DNA of 64,000 nt from Bradyrhizobium sp. 149. GTDB taxonomy: Bacteria; Pseudomonadota; Alphaproteobacteria; Rhizobiales; Xanthobacteraceae. Shown here piece by piece: positions 20,297 to 28,863 of this stretch. Where the stretch lies: the NCBI RefSeq assembly GCF_023073915.1, contig NZ_JADPKK010000013.1, positions 310,001 to 374,000 of the forward strand, given 5' to 3'. The position numbers were made by a program, and so were the translations under genes. The notes under the pieces were generated by a model. That model did no database searches. It saw nothing but the letters and a program-made list of their open reading frames with translations, and was not told the origin of the DNA. Position 1 is the stretch's first letter. Every line of letters starts with the position of its first letter.

Positions 20297-23200
20297 TCAA
20301 TGGAAATCCCGCGACGGCGGCAGGATGCGAACGTTGCGGGGATGGCGGAGTTTTTGCGCAGGCGCATCCGCGTGGGCGCGGGGGTCGTCATTGAGCGGCT
20401 CAATCGTGGCGGCGCCGGCCGGCATCGAATGCTTGCGGCTCAGGGCGTCGTTGGCGAGGCCGACCAGATCGTGCGAGCGGTCGATCATGCGCTGGGCGAT
20501 GAGGTGCGTCACCTTTTCGGGGCTGCTCTGGACGTAGCCTTCGACCAGAATGAGGCGCGCGCCCATCACCTCCTTGCGGTACTGCTCCATGATCTTGGGC
20601 CACACCACGACATTGGCGATGCCGGTCTCGTCCTCCAGTGTCATGAACACGACGCCACTGGCGCTGCCCGGCCGCTGCCGTACCAGGACCACGCCGGCAC
20701 AGCGGACGCGGCGCCGCTCGTTGGCATGATTGATGTCCTTGCAGGCGACGATGCGCTCGTGCGTAAACATCTCGCGCAAAAATTCCATCGGATGGCCTTT
20801 GAGTGAAAGGCGAATGGTCTGGTAGTCCGCGACCACCTGTTCGGCACGCGGCATCACCGGCAACGGTTTTGCGTGCTCGTCCGGCTGCTCGCGTGCGGTG
20901 GCCGCCTCGAACAACGGCAACGGCACATCGTCGGGCAGGCGCCGCACCTGCCACAGCGCCTCCCGGCGGTCGAGCCCGAGCGAACGGAACGCGTCGGCAT
21001 CGGCGAGCAGGATCAGCGCGCGCTTGGGCAGTCCGGTGTCGCGGGCGAAGTCTTCCAGCGAGGTGAAGGGCCGGCGGTTGCGCGCGACGACGATGCGGTC
21101 GGCCCAGTCCTGGGCTGTCCGCACATCGTCATTCCCTAGCGCGCCACTTGGCCTGGATTTCGGGGTCGCACTTTGCGCGCCCCGGAATGACAATTGAGAA
21201 CGTTTCAGCCTCTCCTCATCCTGATCGAGCCAATGGAAACCGTCGATCTGGCGGAAGCCCAGGCGGACGGCGCAATATTTGCCGCTCCCCTCCTCCAGCG
21301 TATTCTGCGCAAAGCTGTAGGACACGTCGATGTCGCGCACCTCGACGCCGTTCTTGCGGGCGTCGCTGACGATCTGCGCCGGGGCGTAAAAGCCCATCGG
21401 CTGCGAGTTCAGCAGGCCGCAGCAGAAGGCATCAGGGTGATAATGCTTCAGCCATGAGGAGATGTAGACAAGCTGCGCGAAGCTTGCGGCATGGCTCTCC
21501 GGAAAGCCGTAACTGCCAAAACCCTTGATCTGTTCGAAGCAGTTTCTGGCGAAATCAGGCGCATAGCCGCGCGCGATCATGTTGCTGGTCATCCTGTCTT
21601 CGAAGGTGCCGATGGTGCCAGCATTGCGGAACGTCGCCATCGCACGGCGGAGGCCGTTGGCCTCCTCGGCCGTGAACTTTGCGGCCTCGATTGCGATTCG
21701 CATCGCCTGCTCCTGGAACAAGGGCACGCCGAGCGTCTTGTGCAGCACTCTGTAAAGCTCATCCTTGTCGCCATGATCCGGTGACGGCGATGGATAGTTC
21801 ACTTTTTCCAGGCCGTTCCGCCGCCGCAAATAGGGATGCACCATATCGCCCTGGATCGGTCCCGGCCGCACGATAGCGACCTCGATGACGAGATCGTAGA
21901 AGGTCCGCGGTTTCAGGCGCGGCAGCATGTTCATCTGCGCACGGCTCTCGACCTGGAACACGCCGAGTGACTCTCCATCGCAGAGCATGTCGTAGACCTT
22001 GGGATCGTCCTGCGGGACGCTCGCCAGCACCCAGCGTTTTCCTTTGTACTGCTCGATCAGATCAAAGCACTTGCGGATGCAGGTCAGCATGCCCAGTGCG
22101 AGTACGTCGACCTTCATCATGCTGAGCGCGTCGACATCGTCCTTGTCCCATTCGATGAAGGTGCGATCGTCCATCGCGGCATTGCCGATCGGCACATAGG
22201 TGTCGAGCCGGTCTTGCGTGAGCACATAGCCGCCGACATGCTGGGACAGATGACGCGGGAATTCGATCAACTCGGTCGCGAGCTCGACCGCGAGGTTGAT
22301 CATGGAATTTTGCGGATCGAGGCCGGCCTGCCTGACCTGCATGTCGTTGAGGCCCTTGCCCCAGCTGCCCCAGACGGTGTCGGCGAGTGCGGCGGTGACA
22401 TCCTCGGTCAGGCCTAGCGCCTTGCCGACGTCGCGGATGGCGCTGCGCGGGCGATAATGAATGACGGTAGCGATGATCGCGGCGCGATGGCGGCCGTAAC
22501 GACGATAGACATATTGCATCACCTCCTCGCGCCGCGAATGCTCGAAATCGACGTCGATGTCGGGCGGCTCCAGTCGTTCCTTGGAGATGAAGCGCTCGAA
22601 CAGCAGATCGACCTTGGTCGGATCGACCGAGGTGATGCCGAGCACGTAGCAGACCGCCGAATTCGCCGCCGATCCCCGCCCCTGGCACAAGATGTTCTGG
22701 CTGCGCGCGTAATGCACGATGTCGTGCACGGTGAGAAAGTAATGCGCGTATTTCAGCTCGGCGATCAGCGCGAGTTCTTTGTTGAGCGTCGCGCGCAGCT
22801 TCTCGTCGATCTTGCCGCCAAAATATTTGTCGACACCGGCCCAGGTCAGATCCTCCAGGTGCCCTTGCGCGGTCTTGCCCCGCGGCACCGGCTCGTCCGG
22901 ATACTGGTATTTGAGCTGATCGAGCGAAAAGGTGATCTTGTCCGCAAAGCGCATGGTCTCCGCGATAGCCTCAGGAAAATCGCGGAACAGCCGCGCCATC
23001 TCCCTGGGCGTCTTCAGAAACCGCTCTGCATTGGCTTCCAGCTTCCGGCCGACCGCCTCGATCGTGGTCTTTTCCCGGATGCAGGTCAGCACGTCCTGCA
23101 GAGCACGGCGCGCGGGATGGTGATAGAGCACCTCGTTGGTCGCAAGCAGCGGCACTTTTGCTTTTATGGCGAGATCATCGTGCTGCGCGAGGCGGCGCCG

Positions 23201-23719
23201 GTCGTCACCACGATAGACCAGGCTCGCTGCCAGCCACACGCCCTCGGCCCGACTTGCCTTCAGCTTGGCGAGAATGTCCTGCGCTTGCGTCGCATCAAAG
23301 CGATGCGGCAGCGTCAGGATCAGGAGCTGGCCTTCGGAAAACGCAAGGAGGTCGGCGAAGGTGAGATGACACTCGCCCTTCTCGATCCGCGTAATGTCGT
23401 CGCCGCGCTTGCCCCTGGTGAGAAGCTGGCACAGCCGGCCATAGGCAGCGCGGTCCCGCGGATAGACCAGAATATCGGGCGTACCGTCGATGAAGACGAT
23501 GCGCGTGCCGATCAGAAGCTTCGGCTTGTGCAGCACCGCGTCATTGTCGAGCTCCTTGTAGGCGCGCACCACGCCGGCGAGCGTGTTGTGATCGGCAATG
23601 CCGAGCGCGGGAATGCCGAGGATACTGGCCTGGTGCACATAGGCGCGCGGATCCGAGCCGCCGCGCAGGAAGGAGAAATTCGTGGTGATGCCGATCTCGG
23701 CATAAGCGGACGTATTCAT
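20297..23719 (-). CDS. dnaE2: Error-prone DNA polymerase DnaE2 (ImuC)
   Basis: From ATG 23719, which overlaps the imuB stop (ATGA), the protein has 1140 residues and starts MNTSAYAEIGITTNFSFLRG. It is a C-family polymerase: PHP domain at the N-terminus, palm with the acidic motif PPDIDVDFEH (about residue 388), fingers region with GRGSAANSAVCYVLG, and a C-terminal OB domain (RCAGVVLVRQRPGSASGVVF). It carries out translesion synthesis during SOS-induced mutagenesis, together with ImuA and ImuB. Residues ~843-864 are encoded by a palindromic repeat inserted in frame between the palm/fingers part and the helix-hairpin-helix region (see 21128-21191), an insertion I do not expect in the family. 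Expression should be LexA-controlled through the imuA promoter. Confidence 0.95.
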   Translation of the reverse strand: MNTSAYAEIGITTNFSFLRGGSDPRAYVHQASILGIPALGIADHNTLAGVVRAYKELDNDAVLHKPKLLIGTRIVFIDGTPDILVYPRDRAAYGRLCQLLTRGKRGDDITRIEKGECHLTFADLLAFSEGQLLILTLPHRFDATQAQDILAKLKASRAEGVWLAASLVYRGDDRRRLAQHDDLAIKAKVPLLATNEVLYHHPARRALQDVLTCIREKTTIEAVGRKLEANAERFLKTPREMARLFRDFPEAIAETMRFADKITFSLDQLKYQYPDEPVPRGKTAQGHLEDLTWAGVDKYFGGKIDEKLRATLNKELALIAELKYAHYFLTVHDIVHYARSQNILCQGRGSAANSAVCYVLGITSVDPTKVDLLFERFISKERLEPPDIDVDFEHSRREEVMQYVYRRYGRHRAAIIATVIHYRPRSAIRDVGKALGLTEDVTAALADTVWGSWGKGLNDMQVRQAGLDPQNSMINLAVELATELIEFPRHLSQHVGGYVLTQDRLDTYVPIGNAAMDDRTFIEWDKDDVDALSMMKVDVLALGMLTCIRKCFDLIEQYKGKRWVLASVPQDDPKVYDMLCDGESLGVFQVESRAQMNMLPRLKPRTFYDLVIEVAIVRPGPIQGDMVHPYLRRRNGLEKVNYPSPSPDHGDKDELYRVLHKTLGVPLFQEQAMRIAIEAAKFTAEEANGLRRAMATFRNAGTIGTFEDRMTSNMIARGYAPDFARNCFEQIKGFGSYGFPESHAASFAQLVYISSWLKHYHPDAFCCGLLNSQPMGFYAPAQIVSDARKNGVEVRDIDVSYSFAQNTLEEGSGKYCAVRLGFRQIDGFHWLDQDEERLKRSQLSFRGAQSATPKSRPSGALGNDDVRTAQDWADRIVVARNRRPFTSLEDFARDTGLPKRALILLADADAFRSLGLDRREALWQVRRLPDDVPLPLFEAATAREQPDEHAKPLPVMPRAEQVVADYQTIRLSLKGHPMEFLREMFTHERIVACKDINHANERRRVRCAGVVLVRQRPGSASGVVFMTLEDETGIANVVVWPKIMEQYRKEVMGARLILVEGYVQSSPEKVTHLIAQRMIDRSHDLVGLANDALSRKHSMPAGAATIEPLNDDPRAHADAPAQKLRHPRNVRILPPSRDFH
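21128..21191. repeat. Palindromic repeat inside dnaE2
   Basis: GTCATTCC (21128) and GGAATGAC (ending 21191) are exact complements; 14 of 17 arm positions pair, including GCGCGC. The element lies wholly within the dnaE2 frame without introducing a stop, encoding a segment around LSFRGAQSATPKSRPSGALG. It is the kind of nested palindrome described in rickettsial genes, and differs in sequence from copies A and B. Confidence 0.7.
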
Positions 23720-25305
23720 GCGAAGAGACCGTGCACATACCAACCGGGAGGAGCAGGCTTGCCGTCGTCATCGAAGCACTCCCCCTCGTAAAGACCGTCG
23801 CGAAAGATCCAGAAGCGAAGGCCCTCGGCATCCTCGATACGGAAATAATCCCGCGTCAGTTGCTTGCCGTCCTGCCGCCACCATTCCATAGCGATGCGCT
23901 CGGGGCCTTCCACCCGCACCACCGCATGCAGCGCGCGGCGCCAGGTGAATTGATGCGGCGGGCCGTCGGGCACGGTCGCGAACGGCACATTGATCGGCTC
24001 CGGCTTGTCGAACAGCCGCAAGGGGCGCAGCGGCGGCTCACTCTCGGTGCGCGCTGGCCATTCGGCCTGCAAGGCCACGGCTAGATGATGTTGCGCCGGC
24101 GCGGCCAGCACTGCACATTCGGGGATATGCGTATCCTCAGGCAGGTGCACGACGACCCGCTTTCCGCCGATGCGCGCGGCGATGCGGTCGATCAGCGCGG
24201 CAAGCTCGTCATTGTCGTGGACATGGGCATCGAGATCGCGCTGCTCCTGCACCACGATCTCGGTGCGGCTTGCCGACAGCCGCACCATGTCGAAGCCGAA
24301 ACCGGGATCGAGGGGATCGGCGAGCGCATCGAGGCGCTCGCGGAACAGCCGGTCGACCACCGCACTTCGTGTCACGGGACGCCCGGTCTCGACCATGATC
24401 GCGCGCACCGCGCCGTCGGTGCGGAAGAAGGCGGCCTCGAGCCGGCGCGCGCCCTTGCCCTGCTTCTCCATCGATGCGATCAACGTGTCGGCGAGCCGCG
24501 ACAGCGTCATCGCGATCATTGTGTCGGTCGCGATCGGCTCGGCAAAGCGTTTCTCCACGATGTAATCGGGCAGCGGCTTTCGTGGATTGATCGGCGCATC
24601 GCCCTGCCCCAGCGCATGCGCGAGCAGCGTGGAGAATCGTGCGCCGAACCGCGCCGTGATTTCGCTCGGCGTGCGCGAGGCGACATCACCGATGGTTTTC
24701 AGGCCGGCGCGTCGCAGGCCGGTGCTGATAGTCTCGCCCGCGCCGAGCGCGGACACGGGAAACCGGCTGATCGCCGCCGCCTCCCCGCCATCGGCAACGA
24801 TGCTACCAGATGCCTGCCGCGTCAGCGTGCGCGCGCAGACCGAGGTGCCGGCGATCGCCGCGCTGACGGCAAAACCTTGCCGCCCAAGCGCCCGGACGAG
24901 GGTCTGCAACAGCGCAGCCTCGCCGCCGAACAGATGCGCGCAGCCGGTGATGTCGAGGAACAATCCGTGCGGCGGATCGAGCGCCACCAGCGGCGTGAAA
25001 CGATCGCACCAGTCGGCGATGTCGCTGATCGTCTTCGCATCGGCCACGGCATCAGCGTCGAACACCTTTAAATCCGGACACATCGCCCGGGCATTGGCCA
25101 GGGGCTGGCCGATATGCAGACCGAGCCGCTCGGCGGCCTCGTCCAGTGCATGGATCACCAGCGCGTTGTTGTCCTTGGCAACGACGATGCTGGGCTCATC
25201 CGGCGAGCCGCTGCCCATTTGCAAAAACCGCTGGATCCGGTCGATGGGCAGGCGCGGCAGCCACAGGCTGAGGATACGCCGACGATTCAGAGAACTGGCA
25301 CTCAT
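23716..25305 (-). CDS. imuB: ImuB, Y-family polymerase-like mutagenesis protein
   Basis: I choose ATG 25305 (MSASSLNRRRILSLWLPRLP), giving 529 residues. The sequence has the Y-family fold (IADWCDRFTPLVALDPPHGL, then LDITGCAHLFGGEAALLQTL, and the helix-hairpin-helix region LRRAGLKTIGDVASRTPSEI) but appears to lack the usual catalytic acidic residues, as in ImuB proteins, which act as adaptors that recruit DnaE2 to the sliding clamp. Its stop overlaps the dnaE2 start. It overlaps the end of imuA by 110 bp. The longer in-frame upstream Met codons fall within imuA and are unlikely starts. Confidence 0.92.
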   Translation of the reverse strand: MSASSLNRRRILSLWLPRLPIDRIQRFLQMGSGSPDEPSIVVAKDNNALVIHALDEAAERLGLHIGQPLANARAMCPDLKVFDADAVADAKTISDIADWCDRFTPLVALDPPHGLFLDITGCAHLFGGEAALLQTLVRALGRQGFAVSAAIAGTSVCARTLTRQASGSIVADGGEAAAISRFPVSALGAGETISTGLRRAGLKTIGDVASRTPSEITARFGARFSTLLAHALGQGDAPINPRKPLPDYIVEKRFAEPIATDTMIAMTLSRLADTLIASMEKQGKGARRLEAAFFRTDGAVRAIMVETGRPVTRSAVVDRLFRERLDALADPLDPGFGFDMVRLSASRTEIVVQEQRDLDAHVHDNDELAALIDRIAARIGGKRVVVHLPEDTHIPECAVLAAPAQHHLAVALQAEWPARTESEPPLRPLRLFDKPEPINVPFATVPDGPPHQFTWRRALHAVVRVEGPERIAMEWWRQDGKQLTRDYFRIEDAEGLRFWIFRDGLYEGECFDDDGKPAPPGWYVHGLFA

Positions 25306-25990
25306 CACATTTCCATTCCATGATCCACCGGCCGCACGGGCCATGACGATTGCGCAGGAGCTCGGCATCGAAGCGCGGCGCGCCCCAGGCACTCCACACC
25401 GGCCCCGGTGGCGAATGCGCCGCGCGCAGCATCCATCTGGTCTCTGCGGTCGAGGGCAAAGGTTGCGCGGCCATCCGCAGCAACAGGCCGGTCACGCCTG
25501 AAGACTGCGCGGCCAATGTCAGCTTGCGGCTCGCCACGAGATCGAACTGCCTGGTCTCACCCCAGAGCTCGAGCACGACGGCACCCAGCGCGTCGCAGGC
25601 GAGCGCATCGGCCGAAGTCCGTAGCGCACTCTCCACGTCGGCGGCGCGCACCATCACCATGCGGCGCGGATCGAGACCGATCTCGGCGAGCCCGCTCATC
25701 GACAGCGCGCCGGTTTCAATTTCTGAAAAATCCTGCCGCACCCACAGCAGCGGTTTGCGTGTCGTCACGCGCCCCGCAAGTCCGGTGACAAAGCCCGTCG
25801 CGGCCGCGCCATGACGTCCATCGCAAAACACCTCGTGGATTGCCGCGCGCGCGAGCCCGCCCTTCAGCGCGCTGTCGGCCTCGCTATGGCCGAGCGCGAC
25901 GCGGTCGCGATGATGCACGACCTCCGCCGTCTCGATGCGCTCGATCTGGCCGCGCAAGGTCGCAAGCGCGCTTCTTCGTGCGCCGCTCAT
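25196..25990 (-). CDS. imuA: ImuA, RecA-like mutagenesis accessory protein
   Basis: This is a 264-residue protein from ATG 25990 (MSGARRSALATLRGQIERIE). It carries FVTGLAGRVTTRKPLLWVRQ and the ImuA-typical C-terminal NRHGPCGRWIMEW followed by CDECQF. ImuA is a distant RecA/SulA-like accessory factor required for ImuB-DnaE2 mutagenesis. It is the first gene of the leftward SOS operon, with a LexA box about 67-81 bp upstream of its start. Its last ~36 codons are read through the start of imuB in another frame, an unusually long overlap. Confidence 0.88.
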   Translation of the reverse strand: MSGARRSALATLRGQIERIETAEVVHHRDRVALGHSEADSALKGGLARAAIHEVFCDGRHGAAATGFVTGLAGRVTTRKPLLWVRQDFSEIETGALSMSGLAEIGLDPRRMVMVRAADVESALRTSADALACDALGAVVLELWGETRQFDLVASRKLTLAAQSSGVTGLLLRMAAQPLPSTAETRWMLRAAHSPPGPVWSAWGAPRFDAELLRNRHGPCGRWIMEWKCDECQFSESSAYPQPVAAAPAHRPDPAVFANGQRLAG

Positions 25991-26056
25991 GCTCGCCGCT
26001 CCATCAGGGTGATTGCCGGTGGCTCTCAAAAAGGAGAACCAACGACTGGCTCAATT

Positions 26057-26071
26057 GTTCATGATATGTTC
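26057..26071. promoter_or_regulatory. LexA (SOS) box
   Basis: GTTCATGATATGTTC is an exact match to the alphaproteobacterial LexA site GTTC-N7-GTTC. It lies between the divergent imuA and radical SAM genes, 3 bp downstream of the -10 of the imuA promoter, so LexA bound here would block imuA transcription and probably the divergent operon too. Confidence 0.92.
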
Positions 26072-26074
26072 TAA

Positions 26075-26103
26075 TATAAAGCTAACGGCGCCCTTGGAGT
26101 CAA
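26075..26103 (-). promoter_or_regulatory. imuA promoter (-35/-10)
   Basis: On the minus strand TTGACT (26103-26098), a 17-bp spacer and TTTATA (26080-26075) form a good sigma-70-type promoter pointing at imuA. The LexA box begins at about the expected transcription start. Confidence 0.7.
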
Positions 26104-26153
26104 TCGAATTGGCACTCTTCGGGATTCATAAGCCGAATCAAAGGGTTTTAGGT

Positions 26154-27389
26154 ATGGACGTGCAACGTAAGCTGGAGATTCTGGCAGACGCCGCCAAGTA
26201 CGACGCGTCCTGCGCCTCCAGCGGCACCGAGAGGCGGGATTCCAGCGACGGCAAGGGCATGGGCTCGACCGCGCCCGGCATGGGCATTTGCCATTCCTAC
26301 GCGCCGGACGGCCGCTGCATCTCGCTGCTCAAGGTGCTGCTGACCAACGCCTGCAATTACGACTGCCTCTATTGCGTCAACCGCGCTTCCTCCAACGTGC
26401 CGCGCGCCCGCTTCACCATCGACGAAGTGGTCAAGCTGACGCTCGACTTCTACCGGCGCAATTACATCGAAGGGCTGTTTCTCTCCTCCGGCATCATCCG
26501 CAGCCCCGACTACACCATGGAGCAAGTGGTGAGCGTCGCGCGAAAACTACGCGAAGAGCATCATTTCCGCGGCTACATCCATCTCAAGACGATCCCGGAG
26601 GCCGACGATGCATTGATCTCCGAGGCCGGCAAATATGCCGACCGTCTCTCCATCAACATCGAGATGCCGCAGGAAACGAGCCTGCAGCAATTCGCGCCCG
26701 AGAAAGACGTGCGCGCGATCCGCCGCACCATGGGCCGGCTGCGGCTGAAGCTGGACGAGGCCGAAGAAAGCCGCAGCGCGAAAACGAAAGCCAAGCCGCA
26801 GCGCTTCGCGCCGGCCGGCCAAAGCACGCAGATGATCGTCGGCGCCGACGCGGCCTCCGACCACACCATCCTTCACACTAGCGCCAATCTCTACGGCTCA
26901 TACAAACTGAAGCGCGTCTACTATTCCGCGTTCAGCCCGATCCCCGATGCCAGCCGCGCACTGCCTCTGCGCGCGCCGCCCTTGCTGCGCGAGCATCGAC
27001 TCTACCAGGCCGACTGGCTGATGCGGTTCTACGGTTTTGATGTCGGCGAGATCGTCGACGACAGCGCGATGCTGCCGCTCGACACCGATCCAAAGCTCGC
27101 TTGGGCGCTGCGCCACCGCGACCGCTTCCCTCTCGACGTCAACCGCGCCAGCCGCGAGGAATTGTTACGCGTGCCGGGCTTCGGCACCAAGGCGGTCGAG
27201 CGCATCATCGCGACGCGCCGCACGACCACGATCCGCGTCGCCGATCTCGCGCGGCTGCGTGTGCCCCGGAACAAGGCGCTGCCGTTCATCGTCCTCAGCG
27301 ATCACCGGCCCCCGCGGCATCGCCTCGACGAGGCCCGGCTGATCGAGCGGTTCAAGCCGAAGGCAACGCAACTGGGGTTTGGCTTCTGA
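26154..27389 (+). CDS. Putative DNA modification/repair radical SAM protein with C-terminal helix-hairpin-helix
   Basis: This is a 411-residue protein from ATG 26154 (MDVQRKLEILADAAKYDASC). The radical SAM cluster motif CNYDCLYC gives C67, C71 and C74. The core (residues ~55-260) includes GLFLSSGIIRSPDYT and KTIPEADDALISEAG. Residues ~328-350 (DVNRASREELLRVPGFGTKA) form a helix-hairpin-helix DNA-binding motif. Its stop overlaps the start of the UdgX-fusion gene by one base (TGATG). This matches a family linked by genome context to uracil-DNA glycosylase proteins; its reaction is, to my knowledge, uncharacterised. Radical chemistry on a nucleic acid base or sugar is a reasonable inference. It shares the LexA-controlled intergenic region with imuA. 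Confidence 0.9.
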   Translation: MDVQRKLEILADAAKYDASCASSGTERRDSSDGKGMGSTAPGMGICHSYAPDGRCISLLKVLLTNACNYDCLYCVNRASSNVPRARFTIDEVVKLTLDFYRRNYIEGLFLSSGIIRSPDYTMEQVVSVARKLREEHHFRGYIHLKTIPEADDALISEAGKYADRLSINIEMPQETSLQQFAPEKDVRAIRRTMGRLRLKLDEAEESRSAKTKAKPQRFAPAGQSTQMIVGADAASDHTILHTSANLYGSYKLKRVYYSAFSPIPDASRALPLRAPPLLREHRLYQADWLMRFYGFDVGEIVDDSAMLPLDTDPKLAWALRHRDRFPLDVNRASREELLRVPGFGTKAVERIIATRRTTTIRVADLARLRVPRNKALPFIVLSDHRPPRHRLDEARLIERFKPKATQLGFGF

Positions 27390-28831
27390 TGCAGTTCATT
27401 ACTCTCGACACCGAAACCGATTTCGACGGCTGGCGCAAAGCCGCCCGTGCGCTCGTGCTTCACGAGGTGAAGCCGGCCGACGTCACCTGGGTCGTGCAGG
27501 GCGGTGAAGCGGAGCTGTTCGCGCCGCCCTCGCCGTCTCCGCTGCCGGATGGCAGCGATAGCACCTTCAACGTGCCGGCAAAATTCGTCGAACTCGCCAA
27601 GGCCGCGATCCTAAATCGCGACAGCGAACGTTTCGCGATCCTTTATCGGTTGCTGTTTCGGCTGAAGAACAATCACGACCTCATCGAGGTCGCGACCGAT
27701 CCCGATGTCGCGCAAGTCACGGCCATGGCGAAGGCGGTCTACCGCGACGAGCACAAGATGCATGCCTTCGTGCGCTTCCGTGAGATCGGCAGGGAACGCG
27801 AAGCACATTATGTCGCCTGGTTCGAGCCGGAGCATCACATCGTCGAGCTTGCCGCGCCGTTCTTCGCCAAGCGCTTTGCAGACATGCCCTGGTCGATCCT
27901 GACGCCCGATTTGTGCGCGCATTGGGATGGCCACGCGCTCTCGTTCACATCAGGCGTCAGCAAGAGTGAGGCGCCGAGCGAAGACCGGCTGGAGGAAACC
28001 TGGCGGCACTACTACGCCAGCATCTTCAATCCGGCCCGCCTGAAGGTGAAGGCGATGCAAACGGAGATGCCGAAGAAATATTGGAGGAACCTGCCCGAGG
28101 CTTCGATCATTAAGCCTCTGATCGAGGACGCCGAACGCATGGCCGGCGCCATGATCGCAAATGCCGCAACCGATCCGCACAAGCCTCAAAAGCGGCCGGA
28201 GGCTCCGATGAGACGCAAGACCGCAACCGACGATCTCGAAGCGCTCCGCGAGGAGGCCGCCCACTGCCGGGCCTGCCATCTCTACAAGGACGCCACCCAG
28301 ACCGTGTTCGGCGAAGGCCCGAAGTCCGCCAATATCATGCTGGTCGGCGAACAGCCCGGCGACAAGGAAGACCTCGCCGGCCACCCCTTCGTCGGTCCCG
28401 CCGGCCAGATGCTCGACCGGGCACTGGCGGAAGCCGGCGTCGACCGCAAGAAGGTCTATGTCACCAACGCGGTGAAACACTTCAAATTCGTGCCGCGCGG
28501 CAAAATCCGCCTGCATCAGAAGCCGGCGACGCCGGAAATCCGCGCCTGCCGGCAGTGGTATGAGCGGGAAGTCTCAGTAATCCAGCCCGATCTTATCGTG
28601 GCGATGGGCGCCACGGCCGCGCAAAGCGTGTTCGGCAAGATCACCCCGATCGGCAAAAACCGCGGCCGGCTGATCGACCTTCCCGACGGCCACAAGGCGC
28701 TGGTGACCGTGCACCCGTCCTATCTGCTCCGGCTGCCCGATCCGGAAGCCAAGGTGCTGGAATATCGGCGCTTTGTTGAAGACCTGAAGATCGTTGCCGG
28801 CTTGCAGAGGAAAGCCGCGCGCGCCGCCTAA
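27389..28831 (+). CDS. UdgX-family uracil-DNA glycosylase fused to an N-terminal DUF4130-like domain
   Basis: This 480-residue fusion has an N-terminal half (residues 1-~250: MQFITLDTETDFDGWRKAAR, YRLLFRLKNNHDLIEVATDP) that matches the radical-SAM-linked domain family. The C-terminal half (~275-480) is a family-4/UdgX uracil-DNA glycosylase with GEQPGDKED (320-328), GHPFVGPAGQMLDRAL, VTNAVKHFKF and HPSYLLR (H442). The loop RGKIRLHQKP contains H376 at the place where UdgX has the histidine that cross-links covalently to the abasic sugar. Four cysteines (CRAC near residue 290, plus later ones) probably hold an iron-sulfur cluster. It is translationally coupled to the radical SAM gene. Predicted role: recognition of uracil or a modified base in DNA during the SOS response. 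Confidence 0.9.
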   Translation: MQFITLDTETDFDGWRKAARALVLHEVKPADVTWVVQGGEAELFAPPSPSPLPDGSDSTFNVPAKFVELAKAAILNRDSERFAILYRLLFRLKNNHDLIEVATDPDVAQVTAMAKAVYRDEHKMHAFVRFREIGREREAHYVAWFEPEHHIVELAAPFFAKRFADMPWSILTPDLCAHWDGHALSFTSGVSKSEAPSEDRLEETWRHYYASIFNPARLKVKAMQTEMPKKYWRNLPEASIIKPLIEDAERMAGAMIANAATDPHKPQKRPEAPMRRKTATDDLEALREEAAHCRACHLYKDATQTVFGEGPKSANIMLVGEQPGDKEDLAGHPFVGPAGQMLDRALAEAGVDRKKVYVTNAVKHFKFVPRGKIRLHQKPATPEIRACRQWYEREVSVIQPDLIVAMGATAAQSVFGKITPIGKNRGRLIDLPDGHKALVTVHPSYLLRLPDPEAKVLEYRRFVEDLKIVAGLQRKAARAA

Positions 28832-28863
28832 ATACAGGCGGGAAAACGCCTTTCAGGCGCCGC

